Below, in pieces: positions 15,878 through 23,723 of a stretch of 64,000 bases of DNA. A model generated the notes under the pieces. The model had not been told where the DNA came from, made no database searches, and saw only the letters and a list, made by a program, of their open reading frames with translations. Origin of the DNA: Gallaecimonas pentaromativorans (GTDB lineage Bacteria; Pseudomonadota; Gammaproteobacteria; Enterobacterales; Gallaecimonadaceae); contig NZ_RJUL01000003.1 in the NCBI RefSeq assembly GCF_003751625.1, positions 372,001 to 436,000 on the forward strand, written 5' to 3'. The position numbers and the translations under genes were made by a program. Position 1 is the stretch's first letter. Each line of letters opens with the position of its first letter.

Positions 15878-16861
15878 ATGTTCAACGCATTGGTTGTCGA
15901 AAAAGACCCGCAAGGTTACCGCTGCAATCTGCAAAGCCTGGACGAAAGCGCCCTGCCCCAAGGGGACGTGCAGGTGGATATCAGCCACAGCACCCTCAAC
16001 TACAAAGACGCCCTGGCCATTTGTGGCACCAGCCCGGTGGTGCGCCGCTTTCCCATGGTGCCGGGCATCGACTTTGCAGGCACCGTCAGCCACAGCCAAC
16101 ACCCGGATTTCAAGGCCGGCGACAAGGTGGTGCTGAACGGCTGGGGGGTTGGCGAGCAGCACTGGGGCGGGCTTTCCCAAAAAGCCTCGGTGAGCGGCGA
16201 CTGGCTGGTACCGCTGCCCGAGGCCTTTAATAGCCGCCAGGCTATGGCCATCGGCACCGCCGGTTACACCGCCATGCTTTGCATCCTGGCCCTTGAGCGC
16301 CATGGCCTAACCCCAAACAAGGGTGAAGTGCTGGTGACCGGCGCCAACGGCGGTGTGGGTAGCGTCGCCATCGCCCTTTTGGCCAAGCTCGGTTATCAGG
16401 TTACCGCCGCCACCGGCCGCCCGGCACTGGCCGAAGGCTTAAAGGCCCTTGGCGCCAGCCATATCATCGACAGGCGCGAGCTTAGCGAGCCCGGCAAGCC
16501 CCTGGCCAAAGAGCGTTTTGCTGCGGTGGTGGACTCGGTGGGCAGCCACACCCTCGCCAACGCCTGCGCCGCCACCCAAAGCGACGGCCTGGTGGCGGCT
16601 TGTGGTCTGGCCCAAGGCATGGATCTGCCCGCCACCGTGGCGCCCTTTATCCTGCGCGGGGTGAGCCTTTTAGGTATCAACAGCGTCACCCGCCCCAAAG
16701 CCGAGCGCCTGGTTGCCTGGCAGCGGCTGGCAAGGGACTTAGACCCTGCCAAGCTTGCCGCCATCACCGAAGAAATCACTCTTGGCGAAGCGATCAGCAA
16801 GGCTCAGGCCCTGCTCGATGGCAAGGTTCGTGGCCGGCTGGTGGTGGACGTAAACCGCTGA
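15878..16861 (+). CDS. acuI: acryloyl-CoA reductase (NADPH), AcuI/YhdH
   Basis: A 327-residue zinc-free medium-chain dehydrogenase. AcuI reduces toxic acryloyl-CoA to propionyl-CoA with NADPH, which protects cells that meet acrylate, for example from DMSP. Family features: STLNYKDALAICG near 45, PMVPGIDFAGTV near 65, VLNGWGVGEQHWGG near 90, IGTAGYTAMLCI near 128 and the Rossmann motif VTGANGGVGSVAIALL near 150. An upstream GGAG lies at the acuR end. No DMSP lyase gene is next to it, so the acrylate source is not evident here. Confidence 0.88.
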   Translation: MFNALVVEKDPQGYRCNLQSLDESALPQGDVQVDISHSTLNYKDALAICGTSPVVRRFPMVPGIDFAGTVSHSQHPDFKAGDKVVLNGWGVGEQHWGGLSQKASVSGDWLVPLPEAFNSRQAMAIGTAGYTAMLCILALERHGLTPNKGEVLVTGANGGVGSVAIALLAKLGYQVTAATGRPALAEGLKALGASHIIDRRELSEPGKPLAKERFAAVVDSVGSHTLANACAATQSDGLVAACGLAQGMDLPATVAPFILRGVSLLGINSVTRPKAERLVAWQRLARDLDPAKLAAITEEITLGEAISKAQALLDGKVRGRLVVDVNR

Positions 16862-16941
16862 CACTTTTTCTGCCACGCCTTAACCGCCGGGCGGCCTTAA
16901 CTGGTAGCCTTGGCGGCTCTGACAATGTTTGCGAGGCCACC

Positions 16942-17577
16942 ATGGAAGCAGATTTTTGGCACCAAAAATGGGCCAAAGGCGAGACCGGGTTTCACCAGAA
17001 TGATGTCAACCCGCTGCTGGCCGCCCACTTTGACCAGGTTAAGCCCCCTGCCGGCAGCCGCCTGTTCGTGCCCCTTTGCGGCAAGACCCGCGACATCGCC
17101 TGGCTGCTGGCAAAAGGCTACCCAGTGGCTGGCGCCGAGCTGAGCGAGACCGCCGTCAAAGCGCTGTTTGACGACCTTAAACTGGCACCAACTGTGTCGC
17201 GCCACGGCGCCCTGAGTCACTACCAGGGGCCGATGCTGGATGTATGGGTGGGGGATATTTTCGCCCTCACCCCGGCGCTACTTGGCCAGGTGGACTGGGT
17301 GTACGACAGGGCCGCGCTGGTGGCCATGCCCGCTGCCATGCGCGCCGATTACGTTCGCCAGTTAAAGGCGCTGAGCGCTGGCGCCCCGCAGCTGCTGATC
17401 ACCATGGAATACGACCAAAACGCGCTCAAGGGCCCGCCCTTTGCAGTAATGCCCCAAGAAGTGGCCAGCCACTACGGCGCCAGCCATCGGCTCACCCTGC
17501 TCACCCAAGAGCCCTTGGCCGGCGGCTTTAAAGGGGTCGAGGCCAGCGAAGCGCTCTGGCAACTTGCCAAGCCCTGA
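16942..17577 (+). CDS. tpm: thiopurine S-methyltransferase
   Basis: A 211-residue bacterial TPMT. It transfers methyl from S-adenosylmethionine to thiol, and in some bacteria to selenite or tellurite, compounds. The opening MEADFWHQKWAKGETGFHQNDVNPLL is diagnostic. Next come RLFVPLCGKTRDIAWLLAKG (SAM-binding loop), VAGAELSE and the VYDRAALVAMPAAMRADY block. The frame is open far upstream into acuI, but homology starts at the ATG at 16942. It lies 80 bases downstream of acuI and may share its transcript. A strong terminator follows. Confidence 0.92.
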   Translation: MEADFWHQKWAKGETGFHQNDVNPLLAAHFDQVKPPAGSRLFVPLCGKTRDIAWLLAKGYPVAGAELSETAVKALFDDLKLAPTVSRHGALSHYQGPMLDVWVGDIFALTPALLGQVDWVYDRAALVAMPAAMRADYVRQLKALSAGAPQLLITMEYDQNALKGPPFAVMPQEVASHYGASHRLTLLTQEPLAGGFKGVEASEALWQLAKP

Positions 17578-17580
17578 TAA

Positions 17581-17609
17581 GAAAAGCCCGGCTAAGCCGG
17601 GCTTTTCTT
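17581..17609 (+). terminator. terminator after tpm
   Basis: GAAAAGCCCGGC-TAA-GCCGGGCTTTTC, a 12-bp stem ending in T's, directly after the stop codon. Confidence 0.9.
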
Positions 17610-17611
17610 GC

Positions 17612-17660
17612 TTCGGACACAAGATGTCTGAAATCCTGACCATAAACGACATTTCGGACA
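17612..17660. promoter_or_regulatory. three TTCGGACA half-sites upstream of the SDR pair
   Basis: TTCGGACA occurs at 17612-17619 and 17653-17660, and its inverted near-copy TGTCTGAA at 17625-17632. The last two sit in 12-base arms (17623-17634 and 17651-17662) with one mismatch. They lie 64-112 bases before the SDR start and are a candidate site for the GlxA/FtrA-type regulator encoded two genes downstream. Confidence 0.5.
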
Positions 17661-17723
17661 TCCCACTCCCTCCTATGATGAAAGCCTGAACTGCACACAC
17701 CGCATTTAATCAGGAGAAACATC

Positions 17724-18524
17724 ATGAGTAACAAAGAGTTGGGAACTGCTGTCATCACTGGTGCCTCGTCCGGTATCGGCGCCATCTACGCCGACCGCCT
17801 GGCCAAACGTGGCTACAACCTGATCCTGGTTGCCCGCAGCCGCGACCGCCTCAATGCCCTGGCCAAACGCATCAGCGATGAGACCGGCCAAAGCGTCGAG
17901 GTGATAGCGGCCGATCTGGCCAACCCTGCCGACCTTCATGCCGTGGAAGACGCCCTGCGCCAGGACGCCAGCATTACCCTGCAGGTCAACAACGCCGGGG
18001 TCGGTACCCACACTCCGCTTCTTGATAGCGATATCGAGCAGATGGACAACATGATCGCCCTTAACGTCACCGCGCTGACCCGTCTCACCTACGCCGTTGC
18101 GCCGGGGCTCGCCAAGCGGGGCAAAGGCGCCATCATCAACATTTCTTCTATCGTCAGCATCGGCCCCGAGATCCTCAACGGCGTATACGGCGGCTCTAAA
18201 GCTTATGTCCATGCCTTCAGCACTTCGTTGCACCATGAGCTGGGCGGCAAAGGCGTGCAGGTGCAGGCAGTGCTGCCCGGCGCCACCGCCACCGATTTCT
18301 GGGCGACCGGCGGCCTGCCGGTAGAGCACCTTGACCCGCAAATCGTGATGAGCGCCGAGGCCATGGTGGATGCCGCGCTGGTGGGCTTTGACCGTAACGA
18401 GCGGGTGACCATTCCTTCCCTGCACGACGCCGCCCTGTGGGACGCCTATGAGCAGGCCCGCCAGGCCATGTTGCCAAACCTCGGCAGCAACAGCCCTGCC
18501 AGCCGTTACACCGACACTCACTGA
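17724..18524 (+). CDS. short-chain dehydrogenase/reductase
   Basis: A 266-residue classical SDR. It has the Rossmann cofactor motif TAVITGASSGIGAIYADRLAKRG near the start with an arginine-containing VARSRDRL that favours NADP(H). NNAGVGTH is near 91, the catalytic Ser near 140 (INISSIVS) and the YGGSKAYVHAF Tyr/Lys pair near 154-158. The substrate is not predictable. A CAGGAGA ribosome-binding site precedes the ATG. It forms an operon with the next SDR gene (28 bases apart), probably under the AraC-type regulator that follows. Confidence 0.85.
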   Translation: MSNKELGTAVITGASSGIGAIYADRLAKRGYNLILVARSRDRLNALAKRISDETGQSVEVIAADLANPADLHAVEDALRQDASITLQVNNAGVGTHTPLLDSDIEQMDNMIALNVTALTRLTYAVAPGLAKRGKGAIINISSIVSIGPEILNGVYGGSKAYVHAFSTSLHHELGGKGVQVQAVLPGATATDFWATGGLPVEHLDPQIVMSAEAMVDAALVGFDRNERVTIPSLHDAALWDAYEQARQAMLPNLGSNSPASRYTDTH

Positions 18525-18552
18525 TTTTCTTAACTTATCGAGAGGCGCACTC

Positions 18553-19317
18553 ATGAATATGTCAGGCAACACTATCTTTATCACCGGTGGCACCTCCGGC
18601 ATTGGCCGGGCACTGGCCGAGCAATTCCACCAGGCCGGTAATCAGGTGATCATCTCCGGGCGCCGCAAGGCCTTGCTGCAAGAGGTCACCGCCGCCAACC
18701 CGGGAATGGACTATGTGGAACTGGACGTTACCGATCCGGCCCAGATAACGGCGGTGGCAAAAGATCTCATCACCCGTTACCCCAAGCTCAATGTGGTGCT
18801 GAACAACGCCGGTACCATGCCTTTTGATGACCCATCCAAAGGAGAGTTTGACGACGAGCAGCTGGTTACCATGGTGGATACCAACCTGCTGGGCCCGGCC
18901 CGCATCAGCGCCGCCTTTATCGAGCACCTCAAAACCCAGCCCCAGGCTTACCTTATCAACAACAGCTCGGTGCTGGCATTCCTGCCCCTGGCCAACAACG
19001 CCTTGTACTCGGCCACCAAGGCTGCCGTGCATTCCTACACCCTGTCCCAGCGTTTTGCCCTGCGAGACAGCTCGGTGCAGGTGATTGAGATAGCGCCGCC
19101 CTGGGTGGATACCGACCTGATTTACAAAAGCGGCGACCCGCGCGCCATGCCGCTGGACGCTTTTATCCGTGAAACCCTGGCTGGCCTTGCCGAGGGCAAC
19201 ATCGAGGTGCTGGTGCAAAGCATCGCCCCCATCCGCGATAACCCGGGCAGTAACGAACATGCGCTGATTAACCAGTTCAACCAGTCCCTGGTGGATAACC
19301 CCATCCCCTTGCAATAA
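18553..19317 (+). CDS. short-chain dehydrogenase/reductase, DltE-like
   Basis: A 254-residue SDR beginning MNMSGNTIFITGGTSGIGRALAEQFHQAGNQVIISGRR. NNAGTMPFDD is near 85, NNSSVLAFLP near 138 and the catalytic YSATKAAVHSYTLSQRF near 152. It most resembles the DltE/YdfG-like oxidoreductases, but the substrate is unknown. The ATG at 18553 follows a GAGGCG site; the frame is open into the previous gene but without homology. It is second in an SDR pair and 79 bases upstream of the AraC-type gene. Confidence 0.85.
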   Translation: MNMSGNTIFITGGTSGIGRALAEQFHQAGNQVIISGRRKALLQEVTAANPGMDYVELDVTDPAQITAVAKDLITRYPKLNVVLNNAGTMPFDDPSKGEFDDEQLVTMVDTNLLGPARISAAFIEHLKTQPQAYLINNSSVLAFLPLANNALYSATKAAVHSYTLSQRFALRDSSVQVIEIAPPWVDTDLIYKSGDPRAMPLDAFIRETLAGLAEGNIEVLVQSIAPIRDNPGSNEHALINQFNQSLVDNPIPLQ

Positions 19318-19396
19318 CCCGTTCTTGGCCACACAAGGTGGCCAAGGTTTTGCCCCTCGTATAGGGTGGTAGCAACTTGGCTCAGGAAAGACAGAC

Positions 19397-20356
19397 ATGC
19401 ACAAGGTGGGTTTTATCGTCGAGCCGGGGTTTCAAATCCTCTCGCTCTCGGCCCAGGCGGTTTTTGAATATGCCAACAAGGTTGCCGGCGAGCCTTTCTA
19501 CCAGATAAGCCTTTATTCCCTTGAAGGGGGCAGCGTTGCCTCGTCCCTGGGATTTGGAGTAGACACCCAACCCCTTGGCACAAGGGATGTGCAGGCCGAT
19601 ACCTGGATAGTTACCGGCGTAAACGACCCACTGAACCTGCCTGCCAGCCCGCAAACTTTGGTGTTTTTGCAGCGGGTCAGCGGCCAGACCCGGCGCCTGG
19701 CCGCCATCTGTACCGGCGCTTATTTTCTGGCCCAGGCCGGGCTGCTTGACGGGCGCCGCGCCACCACCCACTGGGCCTTAGCTGACATCATGCAACAGCA
19801 ATTCCCCAAGATTGCTGTAGATGCCAACCGCATCTACATCAGCGACGGCCATATCTGGACTTCAGCCGGCATGACTGCTGGCCTGGATATGGCCCTGGCC
19901 ATGGTGGAAAAAGACCTTGGCAACGATGTGGCACGCTCGGTGGCCCACAAGCTGGTGATGAATCAAAAACGGGCCGGCGGCCAAAGCCAGCATTCACAGA
20001 TGCTGGCTCTTTCCCCAAAATCGGACCGCATTCAAAGCGCCCTCGATTACGCCCGCAACCACCTGCGCCAACCTTTGACGGTGGACGACTTGGCGGCAGC
20101 GGTGCATTTAAGTCCTCGCCAGTTCAGCCGTATTTTCAAGGAGGAAACCGGCAAGACACCGGCCAAAGGCATTGAGCTGCTGCGCCTGGAAGCGGCGCGG
20201 CTGATGATAGAAAAAAGCCGCCACAGCCTGGATGTGGTGGCCCGGGAGACCGGTTTTCGGGACCGGCGCCATATGCGGGAAGTGTTTGTGCGCAGTTTTG
20301 GCCTCTCGCCACAGTTGCTGCGTCAGCAGGCAAGGGCCGAGCCCATCGCCGGATAA
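19397..20356 (+). CDS. GlxA/FtrA-type AraC transcriptional regulator
   Basis: A 319-residue regulator with an N-terminal DJ-1/PfpI amidotransferase-like domain (about 1-185, including LAAICTGAYFLAQAGLLDGRRATTHW with the family cysteine) and a C-terminal AraC double helix-turn-helix (about 215-315, RIQSALDYARNHLRQPLTVDDLAAAVHLSPRQFSRIFKEETG). Such proteins sense small metabolites and activate neighbouring catabolic or detoxification genes. It follows the two SDR genes on the same strand. The TTCGGACA repeats before the first SDR are its most likely target. Confidence 0.88.
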   Translation: MHKVGFIVEPGFQILSLSAQAVFEYANKVAGEPFYQISLYSLEGGSVASSLGFGVDTQPLGTRDVQADTWIVTGVNDPLNLPASPQTLVFLQRVSGQTRRLAAICTGAYFLAQAGLLDGRRATTHWALADIMQQQFPKIAVDANRIYISDGHIWTSAGMTAGLDMALAMVEKDLGNDVARSVAHKLVMNQKRAGGQSQHSQMLALSPKSDRIQSALDYARNHLRQPLTVDDLAAAVHLSPRQFSRIFKEETGKTPAKGIELLRLEAARLMIEKSRHSLDVVARETGFRDRRHMREVFVRSFGLSPQLLRQQARAEPIAG

Positions 20357-20390
20357 AAAAAGGGGTAAGGGCTCTGCCCTTACCCCTTTT
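20357..20390. terminator. terminator after the FtrA-like gene
   Basis: GGGGTAAGGGC-TCT-GCCCTTACCCC with A's before and TTTT after, between two convergent genes. Confidence 0.85.
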
Positions 20391-20394
20391 GGTT

Positions 20395-22488
20395 TTAGCC
20401 TTTCAGCACCTCATCCAGCACCTGCTGGGGCGCACCGGCATAGTGCTTGAACTCCATGCTGAAGGTGGCGCGGCCCTGGGTTAAGGAGCGCAGCGAGGTG
20501 GAATAGCCGAACATCTCCGACAATGGCACCAGCGCCTTGATTTGCTTGGTGCCGCCGGGAATATCGTCCATGCCCTGCATCACCCCGCGCCGGGAAGTGA
20601 GATCGCCAATCACGTTGCCCATAAACTCCTCGGGGGTCTCCACTTCCACGTCCATTATTGGCTCCAGCAGTACTGGTCTTGCCTTGCGCATACCGTCTTT
20701 AAAGGCCATGGAGGCGGCGGTACGGAACGCATTCTCGTTGGAGTCCACGTCGTGGTAGGAGCCGTCCACCAGGGTGACTTTGACATCCACCACCGGAAAG
20801 CCCGCCAGCACACCGGTGCCAAGGGTTTCCTGAATGCCTTTGTCTACCGCCGGGATGTATTCCCGCGGCACCACCCCGCCCTTGATGGCGTCCACAAACT
20901 GGTAGCCGCCACCTTCGGGTAAAGGCTCGATATTGAGCACCACATGGCCGTATTGGCCGCGCCCGCCCGATTGTTTGACAAACTTGCCTTCCACGTCGGC
21001 CACCGGCGCCTGGATGGTCTCGCGATACGCTACCTGCGGCTTACCAACGTTGGCCTCGACGCCGAACTCGCGGCGCATCCTGTCAACGATGATATCCAGG
21101 TGCAGCTCGCCCATACCGGCAATGATGGTCTGGCCCGATTCCTCGTCGGTATAGACCCGAAAGGACGGGTCTTCCTGGGCCAGGCGGCCAAGGGCCAAGC
21201 CCATTTTCTCCTGGTCGGTCTTGGTCTTGGGCTCGATGGCCTGGGCAATAACCGGCTCGGGGAAGGTCATTTTCTCAAGCACAATCAGTTTGTTGGGGTC
21301 ACTTAGGGTGTCCCCCGTGGTAACGCTTTTGAGGCCCACGGCGGCGGCAATTTCCCCGGCGTGCACTTCTTTTATCTCCTGGCGGCTGTTGGCGTGCATC
21401 TGCAGGATGCGCCCCAAACGCTCGCGCTGGCCCTTGGTGGGGTTGAACACCGTGTCGCCGGTTTTGGCGACCCCGGAGTACACCCTAAAGAAGGTCAGCT
21501 GGCCGACAAAAGGGTCGGTCATGATTTTAAAGGCCAGCGCCGAGAAGGGCTCGTCGTCACTGGGGTGGCGCTCGGCTTCCACATCGTCCATGTCGTGGCC
21601 GTTGATGGCCGGCACGTCCAGCGGCGACGGCAGGTATTCCACCACCGCGTCCAAAAGCGCCTGCACGCCACGGTTTTTATAGGCGCTGCCCGCCAGCATC
21701 GGCACGATCTCATTGTTGATGGTGCGCGCCCTGAGCCCGGCTTTGATTTCGGCTTCACTAAGGGCCTCACCGGCCAGGTATTTGTCCAACAGCGCCGCCG
21801 AGCCTTCGGCAGCGGCCTCTACCATCTGCTCGCGCCAGTGCTCGGCATCGGCCAGCATCTCGGCAGGGATGTCCTGGTAGCTGAAAGTCACGCCCTGGCT
21901 GGCATCGTCCCAGTAGATGGCCTGCATCTTCACCAAGTCGATAACGCCATGAAACTCGTCCTCGGCCCCCAGGGGCAGTTGGATGGGCACGGCCTGGCCT
22001 TTTAGGCGCTCGGCTATCTGCTTTTGCACCCTTAAAAAGTTGGCACCGATGCGGTCCATCTTGTTGACAAAGGCAATGCGCGGCACCCGGTATTTATTGG
22101 CCTGGCGCCAGACGGTTTCTGATTGCGGCTGCACGCCGCCCACGGCGTCGTACACCATCACCGCGCCGTCCAGTACCCGCATGGAGCGCTCCACCTCGAT
22201 GGTGAAATCCACGTGGCCGGGGGTGTCGATGATGTTGATGCGGTGCTCGGCAAAATTACCGGCCATGCCCTTCCACGCCGTGGTGGTGGCCGCCGAAGTA
22301 ATGGTGATGCCGCGTTCCTGTTCCTGGGCCATCCAGTCCATGACGGCGGAGCCTTCGTGCACTTCGCCTATCTTGTGACTGATCCCGGTGTAAAACAGAA
22401 TGCGCTCTGTGGTGGTGGTTTTACCGGCATCAATGTGAGCACTGATACCGATGTTCCTGTATCGCTCGATAGGGATCTTGCGGGTCAT
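20395..22488 (-). CDS. fusA2: translation elongation factor G, second paralogue type
   Basis: A 697-residue EF-G, the GTPase that drives ribosomal translocation. G1 is [16 protein letters not shown], the switch region is [14 protein letters not shown]3 is DTPGHVDF and G4 is NKMDR. Domains II-V continue to the C-terminal [18 protein letters not shown]. The frame is open 27 residues upstream, but [18 protein letters not shown] from the ATG at 22486-22488 matches EF-G starts. It stands alone, without rpsL, rpsG or tuf beside it, so the str-operon copy is probably elsewhere. 'fusA2' reflects that inference. It is not obviously a ribosome-rescue or resistance variant. Confidence 0.88.
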   Translation of the reverse strand: MTRKIPIERYRNIGISAHIDAGKTTTTERILFYTGISHKIGEVHEGSAVMDWMAQEQERGITITSAATTTAWKGMAGNFAEHRINIIDTPGHVDFTIEVERSMRVLDGAVMVYDAVGGVQPQSETVWRQANKYRVPRIAFVNKMDRIGANFLRVQKQIAERLKGQAVPIQLPLGAEDEFHGVIDLVKMQAIYWDDASQGVTFSYQDIPAEMLADAEHWREQMVEAAAEGSAALLDKYLAGEALSEAEIKAGLRARTINNEIVPMLAGSAYKNRGVQALLDAVVEYLPSPLDVPAINGHDMDDVEAERHPSDDEPFSALAFKIMTDPFVGQLTFFRVYSGVAKTGDTVFNPTKGQRERLGRILQMHANSRQEIKEVHAGEIAAAVGLKSVTTGDTLSDPNKLIVLEKMTFPEPVIAQAIEPKTKTDQEKMGLALGRLAQEDPSFRVYTDEESGQTIIAGMGELHLDIIVDRMRREFGVEANVGKPQVAYRETIQAPVADVEGKFVKQSGGRGQYGHVVLNIEPLPEGGGYQFVDAIKGGVVPREYIPAVDKGIQETLGTGVLAGFPVVDVKVTLVDGSYHDVDSNENAFRTAASMAFKDGMRKARPVLLEPIMDVEVETPEEFMGNVIGDLTSRRGVMQGMDDIPGGTKQIKALVPLSEMFGYSTSLRSLTQGRATFSMEFKHYAGAPQQVLDEVLKG

Positions 22489-22735
22489 GGTATGTCTCCA
22501 GGTTAGGAATGCACGGTGCCAAGCTTTGAGTATTCTCCAGCCCGTGGCACGGCGCCTGCTTATTTGCAAAGCAGAAGGTATGCCTCTGTTTTTGCACTAA
22601 CAACTGCCCATAACCGAAAGCTGCGTTGCCTTTTAGGGTAGTAATGGCTGCAAGCGGCGCCGCAGCTCACTTGGCGGGGTGTGAGGGTTTTACGCTATTG
22701 TCACTATCGTTTTAAAAGTCTTGCCAAACAGGTAC

Positions 22736-22760
22736 AAAAAAGCCCGGCGCTGCCGGGCTT
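22736..22760 (-). terminator. terminator after the dsbG-like gene
   Basis: GCCCGGC-GCT-GCCGGGC with a T-run on the minus strand, just after the dsbG stop. Confidence 0.88.
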
Positions 22761-22764
22761 TGGG

Positions 22765-23553
22765 TTATTTGCCTTTGGGCATCGGGCCGCCCATCACCTC
22801 TTCCATCAGCGGCCCTTGCGGGGCGCCGGAGAGCAGGCCGATGGAGCCGTCCGGTTTTTGATAGAAGATGGCCGGGGTGGCGCTCAGGCCCAGCTCCTGC
22901 ATCAGCTCGGCATTGGCCTGCACCTTGTCGTGGGCAGACTGGGGCACCTTGCTGGCATCCAGTTGGTTTTTGCCTTCGCCGCGGTAGTTTTGCTCGTGCT
23001 TGGCCAGCAGCGCCGCAGGATCTTTGGAAGCAAGAATAACCGCCGCTTCGTCCGGGCTGTTGCGGGTGATGATACCCACCATCACGTGGCGAATTTGTAC
23101 CTTGCCGGCATCCACCCAGGGGCGGGCTTCCTTCCAGAATTTGTGGCAGTAGGGGCATTCCGGGTCGTCGAACATGTAGATGATGCGCGGCGCATCTTCC
23201 TTGCCGTCACGTACCCAGCCGCTTTCGGGGAGCTTTTTCCAGGCCGCTTCATTGCGGGGGCCGTTAACCAGTTTGTCCAGGGGCGCTGAGGTCAAGTCCT
23301 TGCCGTTTTCATCCAGCATATTACCCACTACCACATGCTTGCCGTCGGACGTGAGATACACCGCGATGGGCTGGCCCTGTACGGTACCGGCATAACCGGT
23401 GAGGCCGCCGGGGGCGGCAAAGGTGCCCACCACTTCCAGGCCGCGCTCGGTCAGGGCCTTAACGGGGGCTGGCAGTTCGCTGGTACTGGCCGCCATGGCC
23501 TGTCCCACAAAGAGGGCGGATAACAAGGCCACAGGGGCGCTTTTAAAGACCAT
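22765..23553 (-). CDS. dsbG: periplasmic thiol:disulfide isomerase, DsbG-like
   Basis: A 262-residue exported protein. The signal peptide is MVFKSAPVALLSALFVGQAMA. An N-terminal DsbC/G dimerisation domain (about 22-110) and a thioredoxin-fold domain follow, with the active site DDPECPYCHKFW near residues 130-141. CPYC is the usual DsbG redox motif. DsbG isomerises or reduces wrong disulfides and protects single cysteines in the periplasm, with DsbD as electron donor. A strong AAAAGGAG precedes the ATG. The next gene upstream encodes a cysteine-bearing exported protein, but a terminator lies between them. Confidence 0.88.
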   Translation of the reverse strand: MVFKSAPVALLSALFVGQAMAASTSELPAPVKALTERGLEVVGTFAAPGGLTGYAGTVQGQPIAVYLTSDGKHVVVGNMLDENGKDLTSAPLDKLVNGPRNEAAWKKLPESGWVRDGKEDAPRIIYMFDDPECPYCHKFWKEARPWVDAGKVQIRHVMVGIITRNSPDEAAVILASKDPAALLAKHEQNYRGEGKNQLDASKVPQSAHDKVQANAELMQELGLSATPAIFYQKPDGSIGLLSGAPQGPLMEEVMGGPMPKGK

Positions 23554-23668
23554 ACAGGCTCCTTTTGGTCGTCATGGCTGGCCAGGTTCGGGGCCAGGGC
23601 TTACCTCCAAGACCGTTGCCCGAGAGGTTTTATTGCAAAGCTGACTACTTTGCCCTAAACCCGGTCCA

Positions 23669-23693
23669 CAAAAAAGCCGCACTATCGTGCGGC
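23669..23693 (-). terminator. terminator after the CVNH/haem protein gene
   Basis: GCCGCAC-TATC-GTGCGGC next to six A's on the plus strand (T-run on the minus strand). Confidence 0.88.
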
Positions 23694-23723
23694 ATTATCT
23701 GTCAGGCCCTTCGGGGCTGCTTT

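Noticed and set aside
16600-16941. N-terminal extension of tpm into acuI
   Set aside because: The extension overlaps AcuI in another frame, and TPMT similarity starts exactly at the ATG at 16942.
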